A DNA stretch of 64,000 nucleotides from Archivesica marissinica (lineage: Eukaryota > Mollusca > Bivalvia > Venerida > Vesicomyidae), in assembly GCA_014843695.1 (NCBI GenBank), contig CM026390.1:95434804-95498803 (forward strand), given 5' to 3'. Of the stretch, positions 16,570 to 27,419 are shown piece by piece. The translations under genes and the position numbers were made by a program. How positions within the stretch are numbered: position 1 is the first letter of the stretch; every line of letters starts with the position of its first letter. Under the pieces are notes generated by a model. The model saw only the letters and a list, made by a program, of their open reading frames with translations. It was not told where the DNA came from and searched no databases.

Positions 16570-17222
16570 TATATACCCTGATTGCCAACAATTTCACATG
16601 AGGGGTTCCAACTAATGATATGCAGCTTACACGCGCACTTGAAGATATACATCCTAGAATTCTTAGATCAACCTCAGAATATCAATTATACACACCAAGA
16701 CCAAATTGTGAATTATTTCGTAATACATTTGAATTTTCAGGATCATCTATTTGGAATTCATTGCCTCACTCAGTTCAAAATGCTCCAACTATCCAACAGT
16801 TCAAAATTCTCTACTTAAGGTGGCACTATAACAATTCAAACTAATCGCGTACTTCTACTGTTATTATAAACGTCTATTGCCATTGCTATATTTATTAGAA
16901 TCGGAAAATTGCTGTCCTTAAGTTGATTTCATACATATTTTGAAGATACCACTACAAGTCAAATCTGCACATTGTTAGATAGATCTAGTATCATTAATTG
17001 ACTCATTCCCATTTTCTACTCTGCTAGCCAATTCCATATATCATCATATTCCATTACATATTAAATATAGTTTCTCTATTTTTCAGCTTTTACATTACTA
17101 TATTATTCCAATGTGCAGTTCTCACTTATAGTGCTATCTTTTGATTGCATTTGATTGTATATATGTTGAGGGCCTCATGGTAGATTAACTTTTGTTAATT
17201 GAGTACTCTCGTTAAAAAAGTC

Positions 17223-17258
<36 letters not shown>
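16570..17258 (+). mobile_element. LINE 3' fragment: ORF2 C-terminus, 3' UTR and TTA-repeat tail
   Basis: The frame encodes RNTFEFSGSSIWNSLPHSVQ, the typical C-terminal end of jockey/CR1-like reverse transcriptase proteins (F-x-x-S-x-x-x-WNSLP). A noncoding 3' region and a (TTA)n run near 17227-17258 follow. It is 5'-truncated and carries no catalytic domain. Confidence 0.8.
17227..17257. repeat. (TTA)n microsatellite
   Basis: About ten TTA units at the end of the LINE fragment, probably its replication tail. Confidence 0.9.
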
Positions 17259-17851
17259 AGCTACGGACATGCGCATTCACATTATTAGGCAACGCTCGTC
17301 GCGAGAAAGGGCGTATCTTATAGATTACGCTGTTCCAATGATGATCTATTTACCTGTTCCGAGACACAGTAGGTTTCAAATCGGGACTAAAACAGTCTAA
17401 AAGCGAAGTGTGCTATATTTCCATTGTGTCATTAAAAGAATAATGAATGTAAATATAAGTAATGAATCGCAGGTTAATAGTTTCCATCGGGGTATGAACT
17501 ACATTGGCTCTGTTTAAAGTTACCGTGGATGCCTTCGGCCTCCACACACTCGACCTGTATAATAATAATAAATTGCATTCAACGCCATGTTCAACATATG
17601 AAGTGAAAAATCAGCATAATTTGTTTCATTCAACCTTGACCTATCTGACCTTTATCCATTTTGATATCGACGTGTAGCTAGAATAGGCATACTTTGCAGG
17701 ATCAGTGAAATTACCCCCCCCCCCAATCTAGAAAATGATGTGTGCTTAGCTGCAATTTATAAATGTAGGGTCTAACAACATGACCTGAAAACAGAGAACA
17801 TATCCGGTGCGAACCCCTAGAACACGTAATGCTGAGATCAACTGGATAGGC

Positions 17852-18022
17852 AGACCCACCGACCCACCTATATCTGCCGACCCACCCACCGACCTATATC
17901 TGCCGACCCACCTATATGTGCCGACCGACCGACCGACCTATATCTGCCGACCCACCGACCCACCTATATCTGCCGACCCACCCACCGACCTATATCTGCC
18001 GACCCACCGACCCACCTATATC
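17852..18022. repeat. CCGACC/CCTATATCTG short tandem repeat at gap edge
   Basis: Irregular units of CCGACCCACCTATATCTG with extra CCGACC or CCACC blocks. It runs straight into the N gap, so the gap probably starts inside this array. Confidence 0.9.
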
Positions 18023-19022
18023 NNNNNNNNNNNNNNNNNNNNNNNNNNNNNNNNNNNNNNNNNNNNNNNNNNNNNNNNNNNNNNNNNNNNNNNNNNNNNN
18101 NNNNNNNNNNNNNNNNNNNNNNNNNNNNNNNNNNNNNNNNNNNNNNNNNNNNNNNNNNNNNNNNNNNNNNNNNNNNNNNNNNNNNNNNNNNNNNNNNNNN
18201 NNNNNNNNNNNNNNNNNNNNNNNNNNNNNNNNNNNNNNNNNNNNNNNNNNNNNNNNNNNNNNNNNNNNNNNNNNNNNNNNNNNNNNNNNNNNNNNNNNNN
18301 NNNNNNNNNNNNNNNNNNNNNNNNNNNNNNNNNNNNNNNNNNNNNNNNNNNNNNNNNNNNNNNNNNNNNNNNNNNNNNNNNNNNNNNNNNNNNNNNNNNN
18401 NNNNNNNNNNNNNNNNNNNNNNNNNNNNNNNNNNNNNNNNNNNNNNNNNNNNNNNNNNNNNNNNNNNNNNNNNNNNNNNNNNNNNNNNNNNNNNNNNNNN
18501 NNNNNNNNNNNNNNNNNNNNNNNNNNNNNNNNNNNNNNNNNNNNNNNNNNNNNNNNNNNNNNNNNNNNNNNNNNNNNNNNNNNNNNNNNNNNNNNNNNNN
18601 NNNNNNNNNNNNNNNNNNNNNNNNNNNNNNNNNNNNNNNNNNNNNNNNNNNNNNNNNNNNNNNNNNNNNNNNNNNNNNNNNNNNNNNNNNNNNNNNNNNN
18701 NNNNNNNNNNNNNNNNNNNNNNNNNNNNNNNNNNNNNNNNNNNNNNNNNNNNNNNNNNNNNNNNNNNNNNNNNNNNNNNNNNNNNNNNNNNNNNNNNNNN
18801 NNNNNNNNNNNNNNNNNNNNNNNNNNNNNNNNNNNNNNNNNNNNNNNNNNNNNNNNNNNNNNNNNNNNNNNNNNNNNNNNNNNNNNNNNNNNNNNNNNNN
18901 NNNNNNNNNNNNNNNNNNNNNNNNNNNNNNNNNNNNNNNNNNNNNNNNNNNNNNNNNNNNNNNNNNNNNNNNNNNNNNNNNNNNNNNNNNNNNNNNNNNN
19001 NNNNNNNNNNNNNNNNNNNNNN
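18023..19022. other. Assembly gap, exactly 1,000 N
   Basis: A round 1,000-base run of N between two different tandem arrays. The size is probably a placeholder. Missing sequence here could include the next ABCA exon. Confidence 0.98.
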
Positions 19023-20322
19023 GTGATGATTGAGCTTATTTACCCTCGACTCCGGCAAACCATGTGGGCGAGTGCCAATTAGGGCTGGTGATGATTGAGC
19101 TTATTTACCCTCGACTCCGGCGAACCATGTGGGCGAGTGCCAATTAGGGCTGGTGATGATTGAGCTTATTTACCCTCGACTCCGGCAAACCATGTGGGCG
19201 AGTGCCAATTAGAGCTGGTGATGATTGAGCTTATTTACCCTCGACTCCGGCGAACCATGTGGGCGAGTGCCAATTAGGGCTGGTGATGATTGAGCTTATT
19301 TACCCTCGACTCCGGCAAACCATGTGGGCGAGTGCCAATTAGGGCTGGTGATGATTGAGCTTATTTACCCTCGACTCCGGCCAACCATGTGGGCGAGTGC
19401 CAATTAGGGCTGGTGATGATTGAGCTTATTTACCCTCGACTCCGGCAAACCATGTGGGCGAGTGCCAATTAGGGCTGGTGATGATTGAGCTTATTTACCC
19501 TCGACTCCGGCGAACCATGTGGGCGAGTGCCAATTAGGGCTGGTGATGATTGAGCTTATTTACCCTCGACTCCGGCAAACCATGTGGGCGAGTGCCAATT
19601 AGGGCTGGTGATGATTGAGCTTATTTACCCTCGACTCCGGCAAACCATGTGGGCGAGTGCCAATTAGGGCTGGTGATGATTGAGCTTATTTACCCTCGAC
19701 TCCGGCAAACCATGTGGGCGAGTGCCAATTAGGGCTGGTGATGATTGAGCTTATTTACCCTCGACTCCGGCGAACCATGTGGGCGAGTGCCAATTAGGGC
19801 TGGTGATGATTGAGCTTATTTACCCTCGACTCCGGCGAACCATGTGGGCGAGTGCCAATTAGGGCTGGTGATGATTGAGCTTATTTACCCTCGACTCCGG
19901 CAAACCATGTGGGCGAGTGCCAATTAGGGCTGGTGATGATTGAGCTTATTTACCCTCGACTCCGGCGAACCATGTGGGCGAGTGCCAATTAGGGCTGGTG
20001 ATGATTGAGCTTATTTACCCTCGACTCCGGCCAACCATGTGGGCGAGTGCCAATTAGGGCTGGTGATGATTGAGCTTATTTACCCTCGACTCCGGCCAAC
20101 CATGTGGGCGAGTGCCAATTAGGGCTGGTGATGATTGAGCTTATTTACCCTCGACTCCGGCAAACCATGTGGGCGAGTGCCAATTAGGGCTGGTGATGAT
20201 TGAGCTTATTTACCCTCGACTCCGGCAAACCATGTGGGCGAGTGCCAATTAGGGCTGGTGATGATTGAGCTTATTTACCCTCGACTCCGGCAAACCATGT
20301 GGGCGAGTGCCAATTAGGGCTG
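19023..20322. repeat. Satellite, 65-bp unit, 20 copies
   Basis: Exactly 1,300 bases of highly uniform units: GTGATGATTGAGCTTATTTA, CCCTCGACTCCGGC, then CATGTGGGCGAGTGCC. Variation is nearly limited to one site (CGGC followed by A, G or C). The array starts at the gap edge. A lone related copy lies at 52174-52232. Confidence 0.97.
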
Positions 20323-20505
20323 GCTTATCAGTTCAACACAGTTTCTATTGGATATGATTCATATGAAACATCTTTACAACAGTATATATTGATATGAAAA
20401 CAAACATTATAAGCCTCAACCATACACACACATTGTTTATAAGAAAACATTAAAATTATTATTCGTGGTATAAAGTAACCCAGTTGTTATTAGATATTCA
20501 CTTAA

Positions 20506-20797
20506 GACGGATCTGTAGTCCAGTGGTAACATGCTGCTCTGGTAATCCAGGGATCGCAGGTTCGATCCCCGGTCTGACCCTAATAAAATTAACAGTCTTT
20601 CTGATGGGACTTTAAACAGAGGTCTCGTGTCGGCCCTGTACACCATGCACGTAAAATAACCAGAGGAGACTCTGGAATGGGTCTCTGTCTGTATCAATGC
20701 ACTATCCTCCAAAAATCTAAAATGACTAATCTCTTCAGGAGGCGTCGCTCATATGGTGTAACCGGTAGCGAAAATAAATAAACGTAAAACACACACT
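20506..20797 (+). mobile_element. SINE family 1 copy, near full length
   Basis: tRNA-like head ACGGATCTGTAGTCCAGTGG with box B GGTTCGATCCC. The body has TAATAAAATTAACAGTCTTT and GGAGGCGTCGCTCATATGG; the tail is AAATAAACGTAAAACAC. Confidence 0.9.
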
Positions 20798-20848
20798 AAA
20801 TATTCACTACCGGTACTTTAAAATTTGACTTCTGTAAAAACTACTTAC

Positions 20849-21158
20849 ACATCTTGTGTGTGGCATGGGAATGGGAACTGGTTGGTTGTTGTCGTAGGCA
20901 ATGTCACGTTTGGTCCTACATGCAAGGAGATTATGGCTCTATCAATCATGTCCTGTAGTTGCGTAAACCCTCGGAAATATCGCATTTCAGTGAAAAAGTC
21001 ATCATACGGTTGCGGTCTCCACATAGGTGGCTTTATTTCATTTGTGTTAGCTACATTGTCTACCTCCATGCGGATCTTATAGTGAATATGCGTTGAAATA
21101 GATGGTGCAACGTCTCGTTTCTTTCTCACGAATCCACCAGAGGTGTCAAACACGATAC
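20849..21158 (-). CDS. e31, ABCA core exon, IVF...HYKIRM...LQDMIDRAII (phase 1-2)
   Basis: 310 bp between AATTGCAG and GTAAGT. It encodes IVFDTSGGFVRKKRD, HYKIRMEVDNVANTNEIK, YFRGFTQLQDMIDRAII and FPFPCHTQDV. All are hallmarks of the end of ABCA ectodomain 1, just before membrane helix 2. An RKKR basic site near the start is unusual. The next exon (helices 2 onward) is not found between 1 and 20848. Confidence 0.96.
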
Positions 21159-21330
21159 CTGCAATTAATTGAAGAGTCAAATGAACAATAGAAGCATATG
21201 TGTTGCTATCCAATAGATCAATACAGTATCAAAATAAGAAACTGTACAGGGCAATAAATAAGTTGAATGAAAGAAGTAAATTGTTCTAGAAACTAGAACC
21301 ATTTATCTTTACTAAGTTAGTTAAAAAAAA

Positions 21331-21450
21331 GTTTAAACTTTATTTATTTTACGATTGAGAAGCAAGTTCTAACAACTTATATTAATCACTCTCGCTGGCG
21401 CTGATGAAAGCATAAATGTGGTCATCGAACCAGGGTTTCATTGGTGAAAA
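21331..21450 (-). mobile_element. SINE family 2 fragment
   Basis: Minus-strand tail (AAACTTTATTTATTTTACGA, then TTATATTAATCACTCTCGC). Its tRNA-like head merges into the 44-bp array that follows. Confidence 0.8.
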
Positions 21451-22021
21451 TCGAGTGCGCTAACAACTGCGCTAATCAGACAACAAAGTTAGTTAACAGC
21501 GCGCTAACCACTGTGCTAATCGGACAACAAAGTTAGTTAACAGTGCGCTAACAACTGCGCTAATCAGACAACAAAGTTAGTTAACAGCACGCTAACCACT
21601 GTGCTAATCGGACAACAAAGTTAGTTAACAGCGCGCTAACCACTGTGCTAATCAGACAACAAAGTTAGTTAACAGCACGCTAACCACTGTGCTAATCAGA
21701 CAACAAAGTTAGTTACAGTGCGCTAACCACTGCGCTAATCAGACAACAAAGTTAGTTAACAGCGTGCTAACCACTGCGCTAATCAGACAACAAAGTTAGT
21801 AAACAGCGCGCTAACCACTGTGCTAATCGGACAACAAAGTTAGTTAACAGCGCGCTAACCACTGTGCTAATCAGACAACAAAGTTAGTAAACAGCGCGCT
21901 AACCACTGTGCTAATCGGACAACAAAGTTAGTTAACAGCGCGCTAACCACTGCGCTAATCGGACAACAAAGTTAGTTAACAGCGCGCTAACCACTGCGCT
22001 AATCAGACAACAAAGTTAGAT
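21448..22021. repeat. Tandem repeat, 44-bp unit, about 13 copies, made from a SINE head
   Basis: Units read GCGCTAACCACTGTGCTAAT, CGGACAACAAAGTTAGTTAA. The reverse complement contains GTCCGATTAGCACAGTGG, the A-box region of the family-2 SINE next to it. Confidence 0.92.
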
Positions 22022-22236
22022 AACATATTTATGAACTATACATTTGCATTAGTATTAAAATAATGCATAATTATGTATGTTACACAGTAATACAATTGTA
22101 CCGAGAAAATCAGTTTATGCCGTCAGAAAGTTTCTGAATGTGTCGGGCCTGCTCAGACAGGGGCATTTATCCGATAATAACCCTAGGTAATAATGCACAT
22201 TATAATGTGACGTCAATAAGGACGTCATTAGCCTGG

Positions 22237-22320
22237 TCTAGAGAGTGATTAGTTGTAAGAACTTGTTTCGCAATCGAGCTAAAATAAATTTATATAGACT
22301 GATTAGCCTACAACTTCTAA
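22237..22320 (+). mobile_element. SINE family 3 tail fragment
   Basis: GTCTAGAGAGTGATTAG and AACTTGTTTCGCAATCGAGC followed by AAATAAATTTATATAGACT match only the 3' end of family 3. Confidence 0.7.
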
Positions 22321-22360
22321 AATAATGGCTTCGGATGAGCTTACACTAGAGAACTTGTCT

Positions 22361-22458
22361 AAAGACCGTTAATTTTATTAGGGCAGACGGGGGATCAAAC
22401 CTGCGATCCCTGGATTACCATTCCAGTGTGTTAACCACTGGACTTCAGATCCATCTGC
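22361..22458 (-). mobile_element. SINE family 1 head fragment
   Basis: Minus-strand tRNA-like head with box B and the start of the body (GTTAATTTTATTAGGGCAGA). It is cut off after about 98 bases. Confidence 0.75.
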
Positions 22459-22592
22459 AATATTGTAATATACTCAATTCCAATTCAGTGATTTTAAATA
22501 AGACACAGAAAAAACAAATATTATACGTCGCTGGAGCAATTATCACTAAAAGTCACTCATCAGTCATATATTATTCTTTCAAACTTTCAAAC

Positions 22593-22845
22593 CTGCAAGG
22601 AGCTCATTTTTCTTTGCTAACGGGACTGCTTCCTTCACGAGGTCCGCTTCAGTTGAATAACCAATAAATCTATCTAACTGTATACATGCTATGTAATCCT
22701 TCAATAAACTCGCAACTTTGCTGATTCCTTCCATAACCTCCGTGTCGGTGTCTTCAAGAGTGTATAAAATGTCATCCAGATCTTTGGAATTCACTCCACC
22801 CACTTCAGTCAGCATACTTTTAATTATTTTGCTGTCCAACAAATC
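22593..22845 (-). CDS. e30, ABCA core exon ending at the AGIVF motif (phase 0-1)
   Basis: 253 bp between TTGTAG and GTTTGA. It encodes DLLDSKIIKSMLTEVGG and a helical run, then ACIQLDRF and LAKKNELLAG. CIQLDRF corresponds to CVNLNKL of ABCA1, and NELLAG joins e31 to give AGIVF. The intron upstream holds a 34-bp array. Confidence 0.94.
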
Positions 22846-22934
22846 CTACAACAACCAATACACACTATTACGATGCTGTAGTAGCTGACTTGGTGTCAGG
22901 TGTCAATTCAAATAACTAATAATCTTGTAATCCA

Positions 22935-23690
22935 AAGAAATTATTATAAACCATCCACATAGGGTTCAACAAATTATTATAAACCATCCACATAAGGTTG
23001 CAACAAATTATTATAAAACATCAACATAGGGTTCAACAAATTACCTTATAAACCATCCACATACGGTTTCAACAAATTATTATAAACCATCCACATAAGA
23101 TATCAACAAATTATTATAAACCATCCACATAAGGTTTCAACAAATTATTATAAACCATCCACATAAGGTTTCAACAAATTGTTATAAACCATCCACATAC
23201 GGTTTCAACAAATTGTTATAAACCATCCACATACGGTTTCAACAAATTGTTATAAACCATCCACATAAGGTTTCAACAAATTGTTATAAACCATCCACAT
23301 ACGGTTTCAACAAATTGTTATAAACCATCCACATACGGTTTCAACAAATTATTATAAACCATCCATATACGGTTTCAACAAATTGTTATAAACCATCCAT
23401 ATACGGTTTCAACAAATTGTTATAAACCATCCACATACGGTTTCAACAAATTATTATAAACCATCCACATACGGTTTCAACAAATTGTTATAAACCATCC
23501 ATATACGGTTTCAACAAATTGTTATAAACCATCCACATACGGTTTCAACAAATTGTTATAAACCATCCATATACGATTTCAACAAATTGTTATAAACCAT
23601 CCACATACGGTTTCAACAAATTGTTATAAACCATCCACATACAGTTTCAACAAATTATTATAAACCATCCATAGAAGGTTTCAAGAAGCT
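22935..23690. repeat. Tandem repeat, 34-bp unit, about 22 copies
   Basis: Units AAATTGTTATAAACCATCCA followed by CATACGGTTTCAAC. It lies in the intron upstream of e30, about 90 bases before its acceptor. Confidence 0.96.
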
Positions 23691-23907
23691 TGATGGATGG
23701 ATGTCTAATAGCCTTCTCATCTGCTCATGTCATTGAAATAATAGAGAAATATTTGTTGTTGTAATGATCTGCAACAATTCGCTATCAATCAAGATTTAGG
23801 AATTGTCTGAGAGGTGAATAAATATTATGCCACTCGGTATGTTATGCCAAGACTTATACTAATATAAACAACACCAGCGATCAACTTGGTTAAAACGCAC
23901 AGTATAC

Positions 23908-24018
23908 CTGCAATTCCTTAGCATTTCGACCAGTCAATTCCCCGAGAGCAACGGATCCGTCAGCCCAATTAACCGCCAAGTCGATGAACTCCTCAAGCGA
24001 CGAAAACGTTGTATTTAT
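23908..24018 (-). CDS. e29, ABCA core exon (phase 0-0)
   Basis: 37 codons between TATGCAG and GTATAC. It encodes INTTFSSLEEFIDLAVNWAD and ends RNAKELQ. It follows LYTPNTPEVQAIVGQ directly, as VNKTF follows the same motif in ABCA1. Too short to stand out as an open frame alone; found from phase and position. Confidence 0.9.
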
Positions 24019-24219
24019 CTGCATAAGGATAGCATTAGTCTTAGAAACATGCATGTTCAATTTGTTCTGCTATATATGAAGCAAACTGTTCACTAGCAAT
24101 AAACTATTTTTCTAAACTAAATGCAGCGTTCTATCCAATTCGAAGATTAGAGAAATGTGTGGGTGTAGTTTACGCATCAATGTCAGCATTTCGCAACAAT
24201 GGAATTCTCCATTTTTTTA

Positions 24220-24820
24220 TCTTGGAAGTTTTTTGACAATTCTTTTGACCCTCCATTTTGTAATGGAACTGAGTTCCGGATATAAGTCCACTGTTTAGTT
24301 CTGAATTATAGTCCAATCTTTTGATTGCATAAGATTTGAGGACGTGATGGTAGATTACCTTTTGTTAACCCTTTCTCCCATAGAAGCACCTCTTGACGCC
24401 ATTACCAATACGACATACATTAACCCTTTCTCCCATAGAAACACCTCTTGACGCCATTACCAATACGACATACATCGACAATGTAGTAGCCAAGCCAATG
24501 GTCATAATAAAGGTCAGAATCTCATGTAGTCCCAGTAATATCTATTGAGGTGGGATAGATATGGCGACTACTTATCCACTGCATGATAGCTAAATGGCTG
24601 TCGTTTGTATGGAGATATAATAGTATATTAACCTAAATCTCTATGAAGTCCCAGTAATATCTATGGAGGTGGGATAGATATGGATACTGCTTATCCACTG
24701 CATGATAGCTAAATGGCTGTCGTTTGTATGGAGATATAATAGTATATTAATCTAAATCTCTATGAAGGTTAGGGTTAAATGATTTCTCTCGCTAAATAAA
24801 GTCTTTATTTTTTTATTATA
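24220..24820 (+). mobile_element. LINE 3' UTR copy interrupted by a MITE
   Basis: TTTTGATTGCATAAGATTTG, GATGGTAGATTACCTTTTG and TAAATAAAGTCTTTATT match the 3' region of the LINE at 17140-17240. The two halves are split by a TTAA-flanked insert at 24369-24774. Confidence 0.75.
24365..24778. mobile_element. piggyBac-like MITE with TTAA target duplication
   Basis: The insert runs from CCCTTTCTCCCATAGA to GGTTAGGG and is flanked on both sides by TTAA. The related LINE near 17202 keeps the empty TTAA site. Inside are two copies of a unit of about 57 bp and two of about 128 bp. No transposase is present. Confidence 0.7.
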
Positions 24821-24830
24821 TACTCGAGAG

Positions 24831-25183
24831 AGGTTGCGAGTCCTAATCTCGCCAGAACAACGGGGTGGTGATGTGTCTTGGGCAACACTACAATATATTG
24901 TCTCTTCTCTCTCCCTCGTTGCAATGAATTCCATCAGATATATCAGCACAGTTGTTAGCGTGCTTGCTTATCACCAATGTAACCCGGGTTCGATCCTCGG
25001 ACCGTGAAGAATGTGAGATGGTACGATGTTCGCCAGATCGGACAGTTGGGTTTTTCTCCGGGTACTCCAGTTTCCGCCCACAGGAATGACCACATTTACG
25101 CTTTCATCCACGCCAACGAGAGTGATTAACATAAGTTGTTAGAACTTGCTTCGCAATCGTTGTAAAATAAATAAAGTTTAAAC
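24831..25183 (+). mobile_element. Chimeric SINE: family 3 head/body joined to family 2
   Basis: 24831-24940 matches family 3 (ending TTGCAATGAATTCCATCAG). It then switches to a near-complete family 2 copy: box B GGTTCGATCC, TTTCTCCGGGTACTCC, and the tail AATAAATAAAGTTTAA. Confidence 0.7.
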
Positions 25184-25235
25184 TAATGATGCAGCATTGA
25201 ATATTATCATATCTGATGATCAACTCTAGTTTTTT

Positions 25236-25402
25236 TTTTAAACTTTATTTATTTTACAATGATTGCAAAGCAAGTTTTAACAACTTATATTAATCACTCT
25301 CGTTGGCATGGATGAAAGCGTAAATGTGGTCATTCATGTGGGAGGAAACCGGAATACCCAGAGAAAACCCACCTGTCCGATCTGGCGACCACCGTACCAT
25401 CT
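25236..25402 (-). mobile_element. SINE family 2 copy (5' truncated)
   Basis: Minus-strand tail and body (AAACTTTATTTATTTTACAA to GGCGACCACCGTACCATCT). The tRNA-like head is missing. It ends about 34 bases from the donor of e28. Confidence 0.85.
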
Positions 25403-25435
25403 TATCTAGTTATGTGGGATAGAATATGTCTATAC

Positions 25436-25575
25436 CTGACCAACTATTGCCTGAACTTCAGGAGTATTAGGTGTGTAGAGAATCTTCCCACGGAGGAACG
25501 GTTTCAGGTATGTCCATATTATTGGTCCATTTCTATCTTTCATAATATTAACATACATATCCTTGCAAGGATTGC
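25436..25575 (-). CDS. e28, ABCA diagnostic exon, LKP-GKILYTP motif (phase 1-0)
   Basis: 140 bp between TTTCAG and GTATAG. It encodes NPCKDMYVNIMKDRNGPI and IWTYLKPFLRGKILYTPNTP. The IW-x-x-LKP-x(3)-GKILYTP-x-TP string is the strongest ABCA ectodomain signature in the window and is nearly identical to that of vertebrate ABCA1-type proteins. Confidence 0.95.
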
Positions 25576-25688
25576 CTGAAATAAATTAGAGTATGTTCTT
25601 TGATAAATTAGTTGCATAACATCTGCTAATACTATTGTTCTTTACAGTAAAACTACCAAGAAGATGTAACTAGTCTTTAACTATATAA

Positions 25689-25932
25689 TGTGGAAGTCGT
25701 GACAGCGCAGTGGTAGTGAGTTCGCTTCATGTGCGAAATGCCCAGAGTTCAAGCCCCGCTGGAGCCATTATGATTGTGCTCTTAGGCAAGGCATTTATAT
25801 TCGATGTTGCCTCTTCTCTCTCCCTCGTGACAATGGATTTCATCAGGAATGAGGTCTCGAGAGTGATTAATATAAATTGTAAGAACTTGTTTCGCAATCG
25901 AGCTAAAATCAATTTGTATAAACTAATTATAT
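25689..25932 (+). mobile_element. SINE family 3 copy
   Basis: tRNA-like head GTCGTGACAGCGCAGTGG and box B-like GAGTTCAAGCCC. The body is TTAGGCAAGGCATTT; the tail AACTTGTTTCGCAATCGAGC. Confidence 0.85.
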
Positions 25933-25944
25933 AATGGTTACTTG

Positions 25945-26200
25945 AAGTGGTTTTTGTTTTATTTGTTCATTTGTTTTTGGGATATAACATTGCACACACA
26001 TATTGGGTGCTATTGCGACTTTCCAGCTATTATTCGTACAGGAAGACTCCGGGTGCCCCTTCGAGCAGTATGTTATGTGTGGGTGGGCAGCCATGTAGAA
26101 CCACCAACCTTCCACAAGGCAGCTGGATAGCTTCCTCACGTGAAATAATTCGGCACCCCGAGACGGATTAGAACCTACAGCGGTGAAGGACTTGAAGATG
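25945..26200 (-). mobile_element. SINE family 4 copy
   Basis: Minus strand, shares GGAAGCTATCCAGCT, ATAATAGCTGG and an A-rich end with copies at 30396 and 37212. It ends about 24 bases from the donor of e27. Confidence 0.65.
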
Positions 26201-26224
26201 TGCAAACAGATTGGGAAATCTCAC

Positions 26225-26368
26225 TAGGAAGCTCTTTCATTTCCTCTCGCTGGGTCTCCGAGAGATCAGGCTGACTTTCAAGAACATCTCCAGTGATGAA
26301 ATCCTCCTTGATTATTGGCAATGCATTACCACAAAGCATTGCCGATACCGATCCAAACTCATCGTCAC
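26225..26368 (-). CDS. e27, ABCA core exon (phase 1-1)
   Basis: 144 bp between GATTCAG and GTGAGA. It encodes DDEFGSVSAMLCGNALPII and ends QREEMKELP. The MLCGN block lines up with the VCGH block of ABCA1. The frame stays open past the donor into a SINE, but e28 needs the phase given by GTGAGA. Confidence 0.88.
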
Positions 26369-26652
26369 CTGAATCACAATAAAAAGTAATGAAGTTTAAG
26401 TTTAATCATAAAAAGTGATTAGAAGGTTGATTCAAATTTATCAAAGTAAAATGATAGATAATCAATCCAAAACATTTACGTCATACTGTTTTCATATAAA
26501 CGGGAACAAATTCATAATTGTGTTACATGTTCTAGACACCTACAGATATCTGTTAGATGTTCTTATTATGTATGCAAATAAATTGTACCTATAGGCAAAA
26601 CACAGCGTCATGTCTTAGATTGCGCAAGATAGTTTTAACTGATAATTCTCAC

Positions 26653-26833
26653 CTGTTTGTGCTGCTGCAAGACTGGTAAAGGCTTCAGGGATTGTCGCTG
26701 CAAATTCGTTAAATGTTCTTGTAATTTCACGCAGGTCATCATTGGATTTAACAATACTTGCAACAGCAGCTTTCGTATCATCTAACGATACATTTGCATT
26801 CTGTAGTATTCCGCTTATTCCATTCAAAACCAT
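26653..26833 (-). CDS. e26, ABCA core exon (phase 0-1)
   Basis: 181 bp between TCCCTAG and GTGAGA. It encodes MVLNGISGILQNANVSLDDT, then a helical run and EAFTSLAAAQTG. It departs from the cassette phase rule (0-1 rather than 0-2), marking the end of the repeated region. Confidence 0.9.
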
Positions 26834-27419
26834 CTAGGGAAAAAAACGAAAATGCAGCTGAATTACGACAGGAAAGTAGATATATATTGTCAATGAAATA
26901 GATCCTGATTATGGCACTGAGAGAGATCCTGATTATGGCACTGAGAGAGATTAACTTAGTGACATTTTCTGGTAACATTTCGTCAGCGAGTCGATGAAAT
27001 CTAATAAAATCTCGCGACGGCCGAGAACTAACGAGATTACCCCACCGTGACATGATCCTGCCAATCAAATATACCGGATTACGGCAATGGGCTTCGATGT
27101 AATAACAAATAGCTAGGCATTAGATATTCTGCTTCTGAACGGAAATCTTCTCCATGAGTCACTATTCTATATAATCTAATTTAATTTAATATAATGCTAT
27201 TGCTATTGCTGATATAGTTCTCAGATTTATTATCGATCGGCGTCAGATCCGTAGCATCGCTGGTGCAAAACCTGACTCATACCAATGTAACTTTATCGCC
27301 GTTATGAATTCAGATTGCAATACCGTTCTAATATAAACTATTTACGGATCTAGCATAAGTTTAAAAACTTTAACATCATTTACACAATTTCACAGAACCA
27401 TGAAGGTGAATGAACCAAC

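Noticed and set aside
17807..19082. Long frames across the N gap
   Set aside because: N bases are read as unknown residues, so the frames have no support.
20506..20580. Functional tRNA genes at SINE heads (also 31025, 39038, 39500, 52271)
   Set aside because: A and B box-like parts are present, but the cloverleaf is incomplete. Each is followed by a SINE body found at several loci.
25947..26171. Open frames near 25942-26205 on both strands
   Set aside because: They lie in a family-4 SINE copy and run into e27 only by chance frame continuity.
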